A program made the position numbers and the translations under genes. The notes under the pieces were generated by a model. The model did no database searches. It worked only from the letters and a program-made list of their open reading frames with translations, and was not told where the DNA came from. Positions 20,034 through 29,681 of a stretch of DNA of 64,000 bases are shown here, in pieces. Within the stretch, counting starts at the first letter, position 1. Each line of letters starts with the position of its first letter. Source of the stretch: Hamadaea sp. (GTDB taxonomy: Bacteria > Actinomycetota > Actinomycetes > Mycobacteriales > Micromonosporaceae); NCBI RefSeq assembly GCF_013362815.1, contig NZ_JABFVK010000046.1, positions 1 through 64,000 on the forward strand, given 5' to 3'.

Positions 20034-21199
20034 TGAACCGCACGAAGCTGCTCGCGGCCCGGTTCCGCGCGGCGACCGACCGGCCGTACCTGGCCAGCGC
20101 CCTGTACAGCTTGACGGTGGTCGAGTCGCGCACAGTGCCGACGATGGCCGTCGACCGGCATTGGCGCTGCTACGTCTCGGCGGAGTTCGTCGATCGCCTA
20201 CCCGTCACACAACTCGCCGCGGTCTGGCTGCACGAGGTGGCCCACCTGCTGCGCGATCACCACGGCCGAGCGACGCTGCTGCCGCCCGAGCAGCGCCGCG
20301 ACCACCTTCGCGTCAACGTCGCGCAGGACGCCGAGATCAACGACGACCTGCTTGCGGACGGCCAGCCGCTGCCCACCGACCGCGTCGATCCGGCCGGGCT
20401 GGGACTGCCGACCGGCCTGCTGTTCGAGCAGTACCTGCCGTTGCTGCCGGCGAGCATCCACTCTCACGACTGCGGTTCGGCCGCACACGGCGAGCCGCGC
20501 CCGTGGGATCTGCCCGGCGACGGCAGCGGCTCGGTCAGCGACGTGGAATCCCAAGCATTACGCCGTTCGACGGCCGCCTCGATCCGGCAGGCCGCCCGCG
20601 GCCGCGGCACCGTCCCGGAAGGCTGGCGACGCTGGGCCGACAGCGTCCTGGAACCGGTGGTCGACTGGCGGCGCGCGCTCTCCGGCGCAATCCGCGAAGC
20701 CGCTGCCTGGGCCGCCGGCGCCGTCGACTACACATACCAGCGACCCTCCCGGCGTTCGGCAGCCCTCCGCGGCGTCGTCCTCCCCCGCCTGCGCCAGCCG
20801 GTCCCCCGCGTCGCCATAGTCATCGACACCTCCGGCTCGATGGACGACGACGCGCTGGCGACCGCGCTCGCCGAGGTCGGCGGCGTCCTGCGAGCGGTCG
20901 GCATCGGCGGCAACCGCGTCACCGTGTTGTCGTGCGACGCAGCCGTCCACGTCGCCCGCCGAGTCAGCACGGTCGGCGAAGTAGTACTCGCCGGAGGCGG
21001 CGGCACCGACATGCGCGTCGGAGTCGAAGCCGCCGTCGCGGTGCCAGACCCGCCCGCGTTCGTCATCGTCCTGACCGACGGCTACACGCCTTGGCCCGAC
21101 GAGCAGCTCGTACGCACTCGCGTGATCGCCGGCATCATCGGTGGGGCTGGCTTCGAACCGCCGCCGCCCTGGATCACGACGATCCACATCCCGTCGTGA
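20033..21199 (+). CDS. DUF2201-type metallopeptidase-like domain + VWA-like domain protein
   Basis: WLHEVAHLLRDH (HExxH), C-terminal VAIVIDTSGSMDDDAL MIDAS motif; start overlaps MoxR stop. Confidence 0.88.
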   Translation: MNRTKLLAARFRAATDRPYLASALYSLTVVESRTVPTMAVDRHWRCYVSAEFVDRLPVTQLAAVWLHEVAHLLRDHHGRATLLPPEQRRDHLRVNVAQDAEINDDLLADGQPLPTDRVDPAGLGLPTGLLFEQYLPLLPASIHSHDCGSAAHGEPRPWDLPGDGSGSVSDVESQALRRSTAASIRQAARGRGTVPEGWRRWADSVLEPVVDWRRALSGAIREAAAWAAGAVDYTYQRPSRRSAALRGVVLPRLRQPVPRVAIVIDTSGSMDDDALATALAEVGGVLRAVGIGGNRVTVLSCDAAVHVARRVSTVGEVVLAGGGGTDMRVGVEAAVAVPDPPAFVIVLTDGYTPWPDEQLVRTRVIAGIIGGAGFEPPPPWITTIHIPS

Positions 21200-21264
21200 T
21201 CGCTCCGGGGTCTGCATTCCGGAGTCCGTCACGGTACGCGGGGCGAAGGGCGAGATTTCCGTTT

Positions 21265-21615
21265 CTAGACGCCTTCGAAGGCCGTCGGATGCTCATCGGA
21301 TACTGCCACGTGTAGCACGACGGCCAGGCGGCCGAGGGGCTGTGCATCGGCTGCACCTACTCGCGGCCCCAGGTCCAGGGTCCATTGGCGCACCTGCATG
21401 CCCGCGTTTCCTTTGTATCGAGAATACGACCCGACAGCCGAAGTGAGCCCACACTCAACCGCCGCCTCAGTCGCGATCCGAACCCACTCACCAGCCACCT
21501 CAAAGCTCAGTCGCTCGATTGCGCCCTCCAGCGGCGCTAGACGAAGCCGCCCGACTACCGGACTTAGTCGTTCAGGATGATCTGAATGGCTAAGTCCGGT
21601 AGCGCGTACGAGCAT
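21265..21615 (-). CDS. Small ORF downstream of RHS gene; possible immunity gene or remnant
   Basis: 116-aa ORF immediately 3' of the toxin tip; start uncertain because a hairpin (21555-21602) lies in its 5' end. Confidence 0.35.
   Translation of the reverse strand: MLVRATGLSHSDHPERLSPVVGRLRLAPLEGAIERLSFEVAGEWVRIATEAAVECGLTSAVGSYSRYKGNAGMQVRQWTLDLGPRVGAADAQPLGRLAVVLHVAVSDEHPTAFEGV
21555..21602. repeat. Perfect 13-bp inverted repeat with nested inner stem
   Basis: CTACCGGACTTAG (21555-21567) / CTAAGTCCGGTAG (21590-21602); loop contains TTCAG...CTGAA. Confidence 0.85.
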
Positions 21616-21674
21616 CGGTGCGTCAGTTCGGGCAGCAATGCCGAAAGTCAGGGCCGGTTACCGTGGGAGATCAA

Positions 21675-24600
21675 CTACCTCGGTTCGATGAGCGGGTCCT
21701 GCACGATCTTCGTGTACCGGATGGGCTGAAAGTCCTGGAGGGTATCCCAAGATTGGTAACCATTGTCGGGATGGAGATTGTCATAGGGATTGGTGACCAG
21801 CTCGCCAGGCTGGTTGAATGAGTAGAAGCGGGCGCCTTTCGTGTGATCGCTGTCGCTCACCCACCGCGCGAACAGTTCTATGTGCCCCTCGTTGACTACC
21901 GCATCACCAGGTTGGAGGTCGTCGAGGGCGGGGAGTCGGTACCAGTCTCTTGACCCGTCGAGCTCCATGAACTCGGAGGTGTAGTACGTCCTATCGAGAT
22001 TCCATGCGTTCGCGACTAGACCAGTACAGTTGAGCAGATACGGTCCGCCTTGGCGACCGTCTGCGGAACCATTCATGTCATAGCGAAGGCGCAGCGTGAA
22101 CCAGAAGCTCGCGTTGTCAAGAATCATCTGTCGGGTGACGAAGCCGAAGGCCCAGCGAGCATATCCCAGGTCTGGGTCGAGTTTCTCTCTCAGGCGGTCC
22201 GCAGGTCCTCGCGTATGCCGTGTTTCGTCGCGGGGCGTTCCACGCACCTCTGTAGCGGGTGCCCCTGTGGCGCGATATTGGTTGCAGCCCTCGTCGCCGC
22301 AGTCTTTAAGACCCTGTGGGTCGCTGGAGCTGACGGGGTTGGCGTGGCTGTAGCTGTATCCGTTCCATTGCTGCGGGTCGCCCATGTCGAAAATCGGATC
22401 GGCGCTGATGAAACGACCGGTGGCCGGGTCGTATTCGCGGGCACCCAGGTGGGTCAGGCCAGTCGCGTCGGCGGTGCCGCCAACGAAGCCCTTGTTGCCA
22501 AAGCCGCCCGGCTGCGTACCTCTCGCACTGCCGTAGGGCGTGGACCGTCGCCGCTGGGCCACCATCGTGGACGCGTCCACGACGACCTGGCCGGTGCCGT
22601 GATGGTCGGTCAGGGTCCAGGTCAGCTTGTTCCCGCCGGTGAGGTTGCCGCTCGTGTCGACGTTCGCGGTGCGTACCGCGGCACCGTTGTAGTAGCGGGT
22701 AGCGGCGATGGCGCCGGAACCGTTGCGTTTGAGTTCCGTGCCGTCGGGCAGAGTGAGCGTGACGTACGACCCGGGGTCGCGGCGCAGGAGCCGCGCACCG
22801 TCCGCGGTGTAGGTGAAGGTCGTGCTGGCACCGCCGTCGGTGACGGTCTTGAGGTGACCTTCCTCGTCCCAGGTGAGGGCCTGTTGGCCGACGCCCGGTC
22901 CGGGTCGGCTGGTGGTGTTGCCGGCCGCGTCGTAGTCATACGACGCCGTGCCCGCGCCGGTGCCGGTGGTGGTCACGCTCGCAAGCGAGTGTGGTCCGTG
23001 TCCTGTCGCCGGGTATGCAGACGCCACCGAGGAGACCACCGCACCGGTCGTGGAGTAGCTGGTCTCGGTGAGCCGGTTGCCGGTGAGGTCGAACGTCCAC
23101 GTCTTCCAGTAGGCGTCGACCCCTCCGTTCGCGGGAGCTGCGCTCTTGCAGGTCGTGGTGCTGCCTTCGGTCCACCCGGTAGTGAGGCGGCGCAGCCCGT
23201 CGTAGTCGAAGCATTCGACCTGGTCCTGGGTGCCAGCGGACAGCGTCGCGATGTTCTGGATGTTGCCGGCCTGGTCGAAGGTGTAGGTGCTGGTCGCCTG
23301 GTTGTTCACCCAGGTGCCCGGCGTGGTTTCGACATCAACCTGGTCGGTGAGCATGCGGCGGGTGCTCGCCTCGTAGGCGGGCGTGTGCCGGACCTGCTTG
23401 GTCGCCGCGCCCAGGATCTGCTGTGCCAGGAGACCGTCGAAGGCATAGCCGGTGTCGGCGATGTAGGTCTGGGCCGGGCTGGCTAGGGTCTTGAGCTGCC
23501 CGACCAGGTTGTAGGTGCTGGTCAACGTCTCCGCTGGCAGACCGCCAACGGCGGGCAGCGTCACGGTGTTCGCGGTGCCGTTGACTTTGTAGGTGAAGTC
23601 CGCGCCGTAGGTTCCGGCGAGGGCTCCTTCGGCCGACGGGATGACGGTGTCGGTGTGCTTGGGCCGGTACCCGTCATCTAGCAGCGTGGTGCGCTGCAGG
23701 TAGGCCTGCGTACCAGGCTGGTTGACGCCACCGATGTAGCGTGCGGTCTCGTAGATCTGGCCTCGCGCGATCGTGTCGTAGGTCCACCCGGCGAGCTTGT
23801 CTACGTCGGCCGTGGAGTTGCCTTTGAACAGGCCGGTCTTCCTGCCGAGCAGGTCGTAGGTGTAGGTGAGGATCTGGTTGCGGCCGTCCTTGGTCTGGAT
23901 GACCTGGCCGGCGTTGTCGTAGGTGGTGGTGGACGTTCCGGTGTCCGGGTCGACGGTGCTGGTCTTGCGGCCCAGCAGGTCGTACCCGTAGGTCCACTGG
24001 TTACCCGCCGAGTCGGTGACCGAGGTCGGGTTCCCGGCGTCGTCGTAGGTGTAGCTGGACGTGTCCCAGGCCTGTCCTTCGTCGAGGCCCAGGGCTCCGG
24101 CTGAGGCGAAGGTGCTGTTGTCGCCCGTGCGGCGCTTGAGCGACGGATCCGCCTGATCGATGGGCACGGCACCGTAGAGGTCGAGCTTGCCGTCACCGGT
24201 GAAGTCGGCCGCGGCCAGGTTCTGGCGCTTCCATCCGGTGAGCAGGTCGGTCGCGGCGGCGAACGTGCCGTTGCCGTTGCCCAGGGCCCGCCGCAGGACG
24301 TTGTCCGATCGGATGGCGAGCAGGTCGGCCTTGCCGTCCCCGTTGGCGTCGCCGCCCACGAGGTGGTCGTAGCCGGTCCAGCCTGTGCCCAGGTTCGTTG
24401 GGCCGGTGAACGACCCACCGCCGGATGAGGCTTGCCAGTACTGAAGCATGCCGTCGCCGGCACGGATGCCGACCAGGTCGGTGTATCCGTCGCCGTTGAA
24501 GTCACCGGAAGCGAGCTGCGACACTGCGGTGAACCCCGTGCCGACCTGGGTGGCCGTCGTCAGGTTCCCGGCTCCGTCACCGGCGTAGCGGACGATGGCG

Positions 24601-27600
24601 CCGTCGGACTTGCGGATGCCGAGCGCGTCGAGGTTGGTGTTGCTGTCGAAGCGGCCCGGTACCCATTCGCGCAGTGCGTCCCAGCCGGTGCTGGTCGCGC
24701 TGGTGGACGGGGTGAATGTGCCGTTGCCGTTGCCGGCGAAGAACACCCGCCCGGCACCCGGCCGGATGGCCTGCATGTCGGCCTTCCCGTCACCGGTGAA
24801 GTCACCGGCGATCAGATCGGTGTAGTCGGCGAAGCTCTGGTATTGCCGCAGCCGGCTGGTGCGGCCCAGGGCGTCGACGATCGTGGTGGTGTCGGTACCG
24901 CCGAGTGGGTTGTCTACGGTGGTGCGGTCACCGTCGTAGCTGGTGGAGGTCACGTTCCACTGCAGGACGTCAAGCGTCCACAGTTCGTCGGTGAGCTGGC
25001 GGCCGACACCGTCATAGCTGAAGCGGTGCTGGTTGGCGACCGCGCTGTCGCTCCAGCCAGTGAACAGGGCCGGTGTGGGAGCACTCGCGTTGTAGAACGA
25101 CGAGGTCTTGGTGACGAGGCCGCGGCTGTTGTACTGCGTGTCGGTGATCGATCGCCCGCCGTCCGCGGTGGGTTGCTGGGTTTGGCGGGTACGCAGCCAG
25201 CCGTCGAGGATCTGGTGGGACGTGATCTGCTGCCCGTCCGGTCCCAGCGTCTTGGTCGTGACGTAGGGCGCAGCCGAGGTGCCGGTGAGGCTGTAGGCGT
25301 ACTCGACATTCGGTGTCACCGATGTGGAGCGGTTCTCCCACCATACCTTGACCAATCGTCCGAGGCTGTCGTACTGGGCCGTTGTGACCTTGCCATTGGC
25401 GTCGGTCACTTTCAGTGGGACGCCGAACTCGGGAAGGAGGTCGGTGGTGACCGCGTACGTCGAGCCGGTCGGCGGCGTTACGGTCTTGGTCGTGGTGAGT
25501 CCGAGGGTCTCGATGTAGCTGGTGTGCGTGGGGCGGCCCAGGCCATCGGAGATGTCGGTCGGACGACCCCACTTGTCATAGACGGTGTCGGCGGTGGTGA
25601 TCCAGTTAGCGGTCGAGCCGGTGTAGCTCTTGGCCTTCTCCGTCCGGGTCACGTCGCCCGCGTACGGGGTCTGCGTCAGGCTCGGCGACGAGATGCTGGG
25701 CTGGTCGTAGTAGTACCGCGTGTCCGCCACGGCATCGCCCGGAAGGGATGGCGTCATGGAGCAGTCGACACCCACCGTCTTCGTCGTCGACACCGCGCTT
25801 GCCTGGAACGGCGATCCCATCGCCAGCAGGTCCGGCTTGCCGTCGGCGTTGTCGTCGCCGACCGGAATGAACCAGTCGGTATCGGTGACGATCCGGCCTG
25901 ACGTCACAAGAGTCCCCGGCACGAACGTTCCGGTACCTGTGCCCGCATACAGGTAGAGGCCGGTCGGCGTGGAGGCGAAGAAGTCGGCCTTGCCGTCGCC
26001 GGTGTAGTCGCCCCAGCCGAAGAGCTGGTCGACGTTGTCGGTGCCGAACCCGGACGTGAACCCGTAGCTCAGTGAGCTGATCCCACCGGTGCCGTCGCCG
26101 TACCAAACCACCATCTTGCCGTCGAAGAACCGGCGACCCATGAGATCGGCCTTGCCGTCGCTGTTGACGTCACCGGCGGAGAACATGTTGAACATCCGCC
26201 ATGTGGTTTCGGTTCCGATCTGCACACCCGTGCTCACGCCACCAGCATTGTTACCCTTGAACAGGTACAACTGACCACCGGGAGCGATGCCGATGATGTC
26301 CGCCTTGCCGTCACCGTCGAAGTCACCCGGCGAGAAGATGTCCTGATAACCCGCCCAGCTACCAGCCCAGAACACGACCGCGGCCCCGTACGTCCCGTCG
26401 CCATTGCCCGGCAGGTAGCTCATGCCGTTCGTGGACGAATTGCGGCCGATCAGATCCTTCTTGCCGTCGCCGTTGAAGTCGGGGATCACAAACATCTTGT
26501 TGTAACCCGACCAGTCGGAGTTCACCAGCACCGGCGTAGCGCTGATCCCACCGGATCCGGTGCCGTTGTAGCGGCGCAGGTCCGGATCCGGGTTGGTGTT
26601 GTAGGTGTTCGTGACGCACGTGTCGTCCGCGGTGGTGGACGTGTCACCCTGCATGTTGTCGGTCAGCGTGTTGTTGTAGCTGTCGTAGGTGTGGTCGGTC
26701 TGCGTGGTCCGCCAGTTGTTGGTGGCCGCGATCCAGGTCGCGGTCCGGTCCCAGCCCGTGTTGTTGCGGTACGCGGTCAGCGGCACCACCCGAGCCCACG
26801 ATGTCGACAACGCCCTGGCGCCCGACTGCACCGACAGAGGATCGTGGAAGATCTTCTTCAGGATCGTGGTGGTGTCCCCGTCGAAGGTGATCTCTTCTTT
26901 GAGGAACCCGGCCCGGTACCACAGGTCGGTCGCCGCGTTGTCAGTGTCGGTGATCGTGGAGACGCGTGAGTTGTCTCCGCCTGCCGAGGTCCGGTCACCG
27001 GACAGGCCCCGGAAATACAGCTTCAGCGTCTTCGACTTCGTCGCCCCTGAACCGACGGTCTCGGTGACGAGCGGGTAGCCGACCCAGTTGTTCCACGACC
27101 GGTAGTTCATGTCGAGCGTGGTCAACCCGGCCTGGTCGTGCTTCCACAGCACCGGCGACGACGAACCGATCGCCTTGCCCGCCAGGGACATCGACACCGC
27201 GTAGGTGTAGGCGTGCACCACATCCGGCGCGCCGCCGACCAGGTCCTGCTCGGTCACGGTGTCGACCCGGTACTTGTGCCACCACGTCCACACCGACGAG
27301 GAACCGTCGTCGTAGAGCTGCGGGAAGCACCGCTTGTTGTTGTTGTCCGACGCCGGCGGGGTGATCCCGCCGACACATGCGGAATCCATGCCCGAGTAGG
27401 TGACCGCGATCTTCTTGCCGGCCTCGGTCGTGATCGCCTGCAGCCGGTACTTCCACGACTCCGGCGCACCCGAACCGGCGGCGAACAACGCCCGGTTCTG
27501 CATCGACGCGCCATAGTCGAACTGCACCGGCGGCTGCCCGTCACGGGTGATCGTGTACAGCGTCAGCACACCCAGGTAGCCAGCGTGCCCGGTACCGTGG

Positions 27601-29423
27601 ATCGGGTTCCACAGGTTGATCGTGCTCACCGTGTTGTACTGCGCCGCACCACCGGGCCCGTTCGGCTTCAACACCTGCACCTTGATGTTGAGCAGCCGCT
27701 TCGTGATCCAGTAAGTCGGCGCGTCACACGACGTCGAGCCCGAACCGCAGTAAAGGTCCCACGGCACGTCCGGCCAGTTCGTCGAATCATGTGTGCTACA
27801 CGTCGACGTCCAGCACCGGTCCGCGACCTCGAAGACCACCTTCGCCGCCGGCTGCGTACCAGGTTGCGCATCAGCCCGCAAACCGTAGGCGATCTCCGTC
27901 AGATACCCGCCCTGGTCATACGACGTCGACGTGCCCGGCACCGCAGCGTGGTTGTACTCCTTCGCGTACGTGTAGACCATCGTGTTGCCGTGCGGGTCCA
28001 CGACGTAGTCCAGGTTCCACCGGTACGCCATCGCACACCACGAGTTGCTGATCGACGACGACGCGAAACACGGCTCACCGGTGGAGTTGCTCAGCACCGG
28101 CTGGCCCCACACCGAGTTGGTCCGGGTGCCGCCAACCACCGACAGGCCGAAGTAGTATTGCGTTCCGTCCTTCGTCGTCAGCCGCCACCGCTCGTCGTTC
28201 CAGTTCAGCGTGCGCTCATCGGTGCCATCGGTGATGTACTCGACCTTCGTCGCATCGTCATCAGCCAGGTGCCACACATTCGGCGTCGCCTGGTTCGGCG
28301 AAGCGCTCGCGTCGTCCGGGATCAACTCGGTCGAGCGGCCCTCCCACACGATGTGCGCGTTCGGCACCCGCCAGCACATCATCGGCGTCGCCGGTGTCCA
28401 CGTCGGCGTCACCGGCGTCGTGTCCACGCCACACGACATGTACGACCGCTCGATGTAACCGGGGTCGTAGTCCCAGCCCTCGCCGATCCAACTCGTCTGG
28501 TTGTTGGCGTGCGCTGTCCGGCCGTCGACCGACGCGCTCGAATAGCCCAGCGACACCTTCGGTGCCAGCCCACCCGGCACCGGCACCATCGGCACGTCAT
28601 ACGACCAGGAGAAACCGCCACCCGACTGACCGGCCTGCCAGGACGCGGACTGCGACAGCGGCGTCTGGCTGAAGTCGTCGGTCGCTGAGGTCGCCGTGGA
28701 GTCCAGCGCTACGACGGTCGTCTCGCCCGAGATGGACAGCTCACCCGCGACAGTCTTGGTCTGCGTGTTGATGCTGCTGGCCACAGCCGTCTCCTGGCCG
28801 CAACCATCCGCCGCCGGAGTGGTCAGCGAACAGGTCGGCAGCGTCACCAGCCTGAGCCGGTAGGCCCAGTTCGCACCGAACGCGTCGTGGAACGCGCCGT
28901 ATCCGACCTCCACCTTCACCTTTGCGGTGCCGGTCTTGCCATCGGTCCGTAACAGGCGCATCGCCACCGCCGCGCCGGCCTTCCCCGACGCTGCGTGTCC
29001 GGCGACCTCGACACGCACCCGCGAGGGCTGATTCACCGCCGCAGCAGCATCGGCGACGCTGCTTCCCCGCTGCAGATCGGACGTCGAGTCGAGTGCGGTC
29101 ACCGTCACCGGGAGCCCGCCGACGACGCCATGACCCACTCGCCGGCCGTCCACCTGAGCTTGCAGGTCCACATCACCGGAGGCGGCTGACGGCCACACCA
29201 CCGGATCGGTCTTCACCGGCAGCGGCTTCGGCGCCGTCACCTTCTTCGGCTTCACCGACCAACCCGACACGGATTTGTTCTGCACAGACGCCGACACGCC
29301 GGGACCTGATGCGGCCAGGGCCGGCGGCATCTGCACCAGCGTCGCGATCACCAGCGACGTCGCTGTCGCGGCCACCCGATAGAGGGCCCGGCGTGATCCG
29401 CCGGGCCCTGAACGTGTTCTCAC
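21675..29423 (-). CDS. RHS/FG-GAP (SpvB/TcdB-like) secreted polymorphic toxin with NlpC/P60-like C-terminal domain
   Basis: Signal-like N-terminus, tandem FG-GAP blocks (DFNGDGKKDL, DFDGDGKADI, DYTGDGKADF), YD repeats, RHS core (GTQPGGFGNKGFVGG..GLTHLGAREYDPATGRFISADPI..DPQGL), tip LLNCTGLVANAW...LQPGDAVVNEGHIELFARW; GTG start at 29423 with GGGAG. Confidence 0.88.
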   Translation of the reverse strand: MRTRSGPGGSRRALYRVAATATSLVIATLVQMPPALAASGPGVSASVQNKSVSGWSVKPKKVTAPKPLPVKTDPVVWPSAASGDVDLQAQVDGRRVGHGVVGGLPVTVTALDSTSDLQRGSSVADAAAAVNQPSRVRVEVAGHAASGKAGAAVAMRLLRTDGKTGTAKVKVEVGYGAFHDAFGANWAYRLRLVTLPTCSLTTPAADGCGQETAVASSINTQTKTVAGELSISGETTVVALDSTATSATDDFSQTPLSQSASWQAGQSGGGFSWSYDVPMVPVPGGLAPKVSLGYSSASVDGRTAHANNQTSWIGEGWDYDPGYIERSYMSCGVDTTPVTPTWTPATPMMCWRVPNAHIVWEGRSTELIPDDASASPNQATPNVWHLADDDATKVEYITDGTDERTLNWNDERWRLTTKDGTQYYFGLSVVGGTRTNSVWGQPVLSNSTGEPCFASSSISNSWCAMAYRWNLDYVVDPHGNTMVYTYAKEYNHAAVPGTSTSYDQGGYLTEIAYGLRADAQPGTQPAAKVVFEVADRCWTSTCSTHDSTNWPDVPWDLYCGSGSTSCDAPTYWITKRLLNIKVQVLKPNGPGGAAQYNTVSTINLWNPIHGTGHAGYLGVLTLYTITRDGQPPVQFDYGASMQNRALFAAGSGAPESWKYRLQAITTEAGKKIAVTYSGMDSACVGGITPPASDNNNKRCFPQLYDDGSSSVWTWWHKYRVDTVTEQDLVGGAPDVVHAYTYAVSMSLAGKAIGSSSPVLWKHDQAGLTTLDMNYRSWNNWVGYPLVTETVGSGATKSKTLKLYFRGLSGDRTSAGGDNSRVSTITDTDNAATDLWYRAGFLKEEITFDGDTTTILKKIFHDPLSVQSGARALSTSWARVVPLTAYRNNTGWDRTATWIAATNNWRTTQTDHTYDSYNNTLTDNMQGDTSTTADDTCVTNTYNTNPDPDLRRYNGTGSGGISATPVLVNSDWSGYNKMFVIPDFNGDGKKDLIGRNSSTNGMSYLPGNGDGTYGAAVVFWAGSWAGYQDIFSPGDFDGDGKADIIGIAPGGQLYLFKGNNAGGVSTGVQIGTETTWRMFNMFSAGDVNSDGKADLMGRRFFDGKMVVWYGDGTGGISSLSYGFTSGFGTDNVDQLFGWGDYTGDGKADFFASTPTGLYLYAGTGTGTFVPGTLVTSGRIVTDTDWFIPVGDDNADGKPDLLAMGSPFQASAVSTTKTVGVDCSMTPSLPGDAVADTRYYYDQPSISSPSLTQTPYAGDVTRTEKAKSYTGSTANWITTADTVYDKWGRPTDISDGLGRPTHTSYIETLGLTTTKTVTPPTGSTYAVTTDLLPEFGVPLKVTDANGKVTTAQYDSLGRLVKVWWENRSTSVTPNVEYAYSLTGTSAAPYVTTKTLGPDGQQITSHQILDGWLRTRQTQQPTADGGRSITDTQYNSRGLVTKTSSFYNASAPTPALFTGWSDSAVANQHRFSYDGVGRQLTDELWTLDVLQWNVTSTSYDGDRTTVDNPLGGTDTTTIVDALGRTSRLRQYQSFADYTDLIAGDFTGDGKADMQAIRPGAGRVFFAGNGNGTFTPSTSATSTGWDALREWVPGRFDSNTNLDALGIRKSDGAIVRYAGDGAGNLTTATQVGTGFTAVSQLASGDFNGDGYTDLVGIRAGDGMLQYWQASSGGGSFTGPTNLGTGWTGYDHLVGGDANGDGKADLLAIRSDNVLRRALGNGNGTFAAATDLLTGWKRQNLAAADFTGDGKLDLYGAVPIDQADPSLKRRTGDNSTFASAGALGLDEGQAWDTSSYTYDDAGNPTSVTDSAGNQWTYGYDLLGRKTSTVDPDTGTSTTTYDNAGQVIQTKDGRNQILTYTYDLLGRKTGLFKGNSTADVDKLAGWTYDTIARGQIYETARYIGGVNQPGTQAYLQRTTLLDDGYRPKHTDTVIPSAEGALAGTYGADFTYKVNGTANTVTLPAVGGLPAETLTSTYNLVGQLKTLASPAQTYIADTGYAFDGLLAQQILGAATKQVRHTPAYEASTRRMLTDQVDVETTPGTWVNNQATSTYTFDQAGNIQNIATLSAGTQDQVECFDYDGLRRLTTGWTEGSTTTCKSAAPANGGVDAYWKTWTFDLTGNRLTETSYSTTGAVVSSVASAYPATGHGPHSLASVTTTGTGAGTASYDYDAAGNTTSRPGPGVGQQALTWDEEGHLKTVTDGGASTTFTYTADGARLLRRDPGSYVTLTLPDGTELKRNGSGAIAATRYYNGAAVRTANVDTSGNLTGGNKLTWTLTDHHGTGQVVVDASTMVAQRRRSTPYGSARGTQPGGFGNKGFVGGTADATGLTHLGAREYDPATGRFISADPIFDMGDPQQWNGYSYSHANPVSSSDPQGLKDCGDEGCNQYRATGAPATEVRGTPRDETRHTRGPADRLREKLDPDLGYARWAFGFVTRQMILDNASFWFTLRLRYDMNGSADGRQGGPYLLNCTGLVANAWNLDRTYYTSEFMELDGSRDWYRLPALDDLQPGDAVVNEGHIELFARWVSDSDHTKGARFYSFNQPGELVTNPYDNLHPDNGYQSWDTLQDFQPIRYTKIVQDPLIEPR

Positions 29424-29681
29424 AAACAACTCCCACCGTATGGCCGCGTCACAGATGTGGAACACGCACAGGATCCCGGAACACGCACACCGCAGCCAGA
29501 CCCTTAACCCAGGAGGAAACAACACAGGTCAGCGAAATTCACGACCGCGGCATAACGCCGTCCAAACGGGGCCCGCCCCAACGCCGTACGCGTATGCAGC
29601 ACGCTCTGGCCGTACCTCACAATTGTCACCAGGCCCGCTTGCGCAGGACAGCCAGGTGCTTACCCCAACCTCCGCTGCCGA

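Noticed and set aside
22050-23486. 478-aa + strand ORF
   Set aside because: Antisense to the RHS core; shadow ORF.
22400-28500. Repeated motifs as CRISPR or satellite DNA
   Set aside because: They are in-frame YD and FG-GAP protein repeats of the RHS gene; spacing irregular.
27138-28688. 516-aa + strand Arg/His-rich ORF
   Set aside because: Antisense to RHS N-terminal half; composition artefact.
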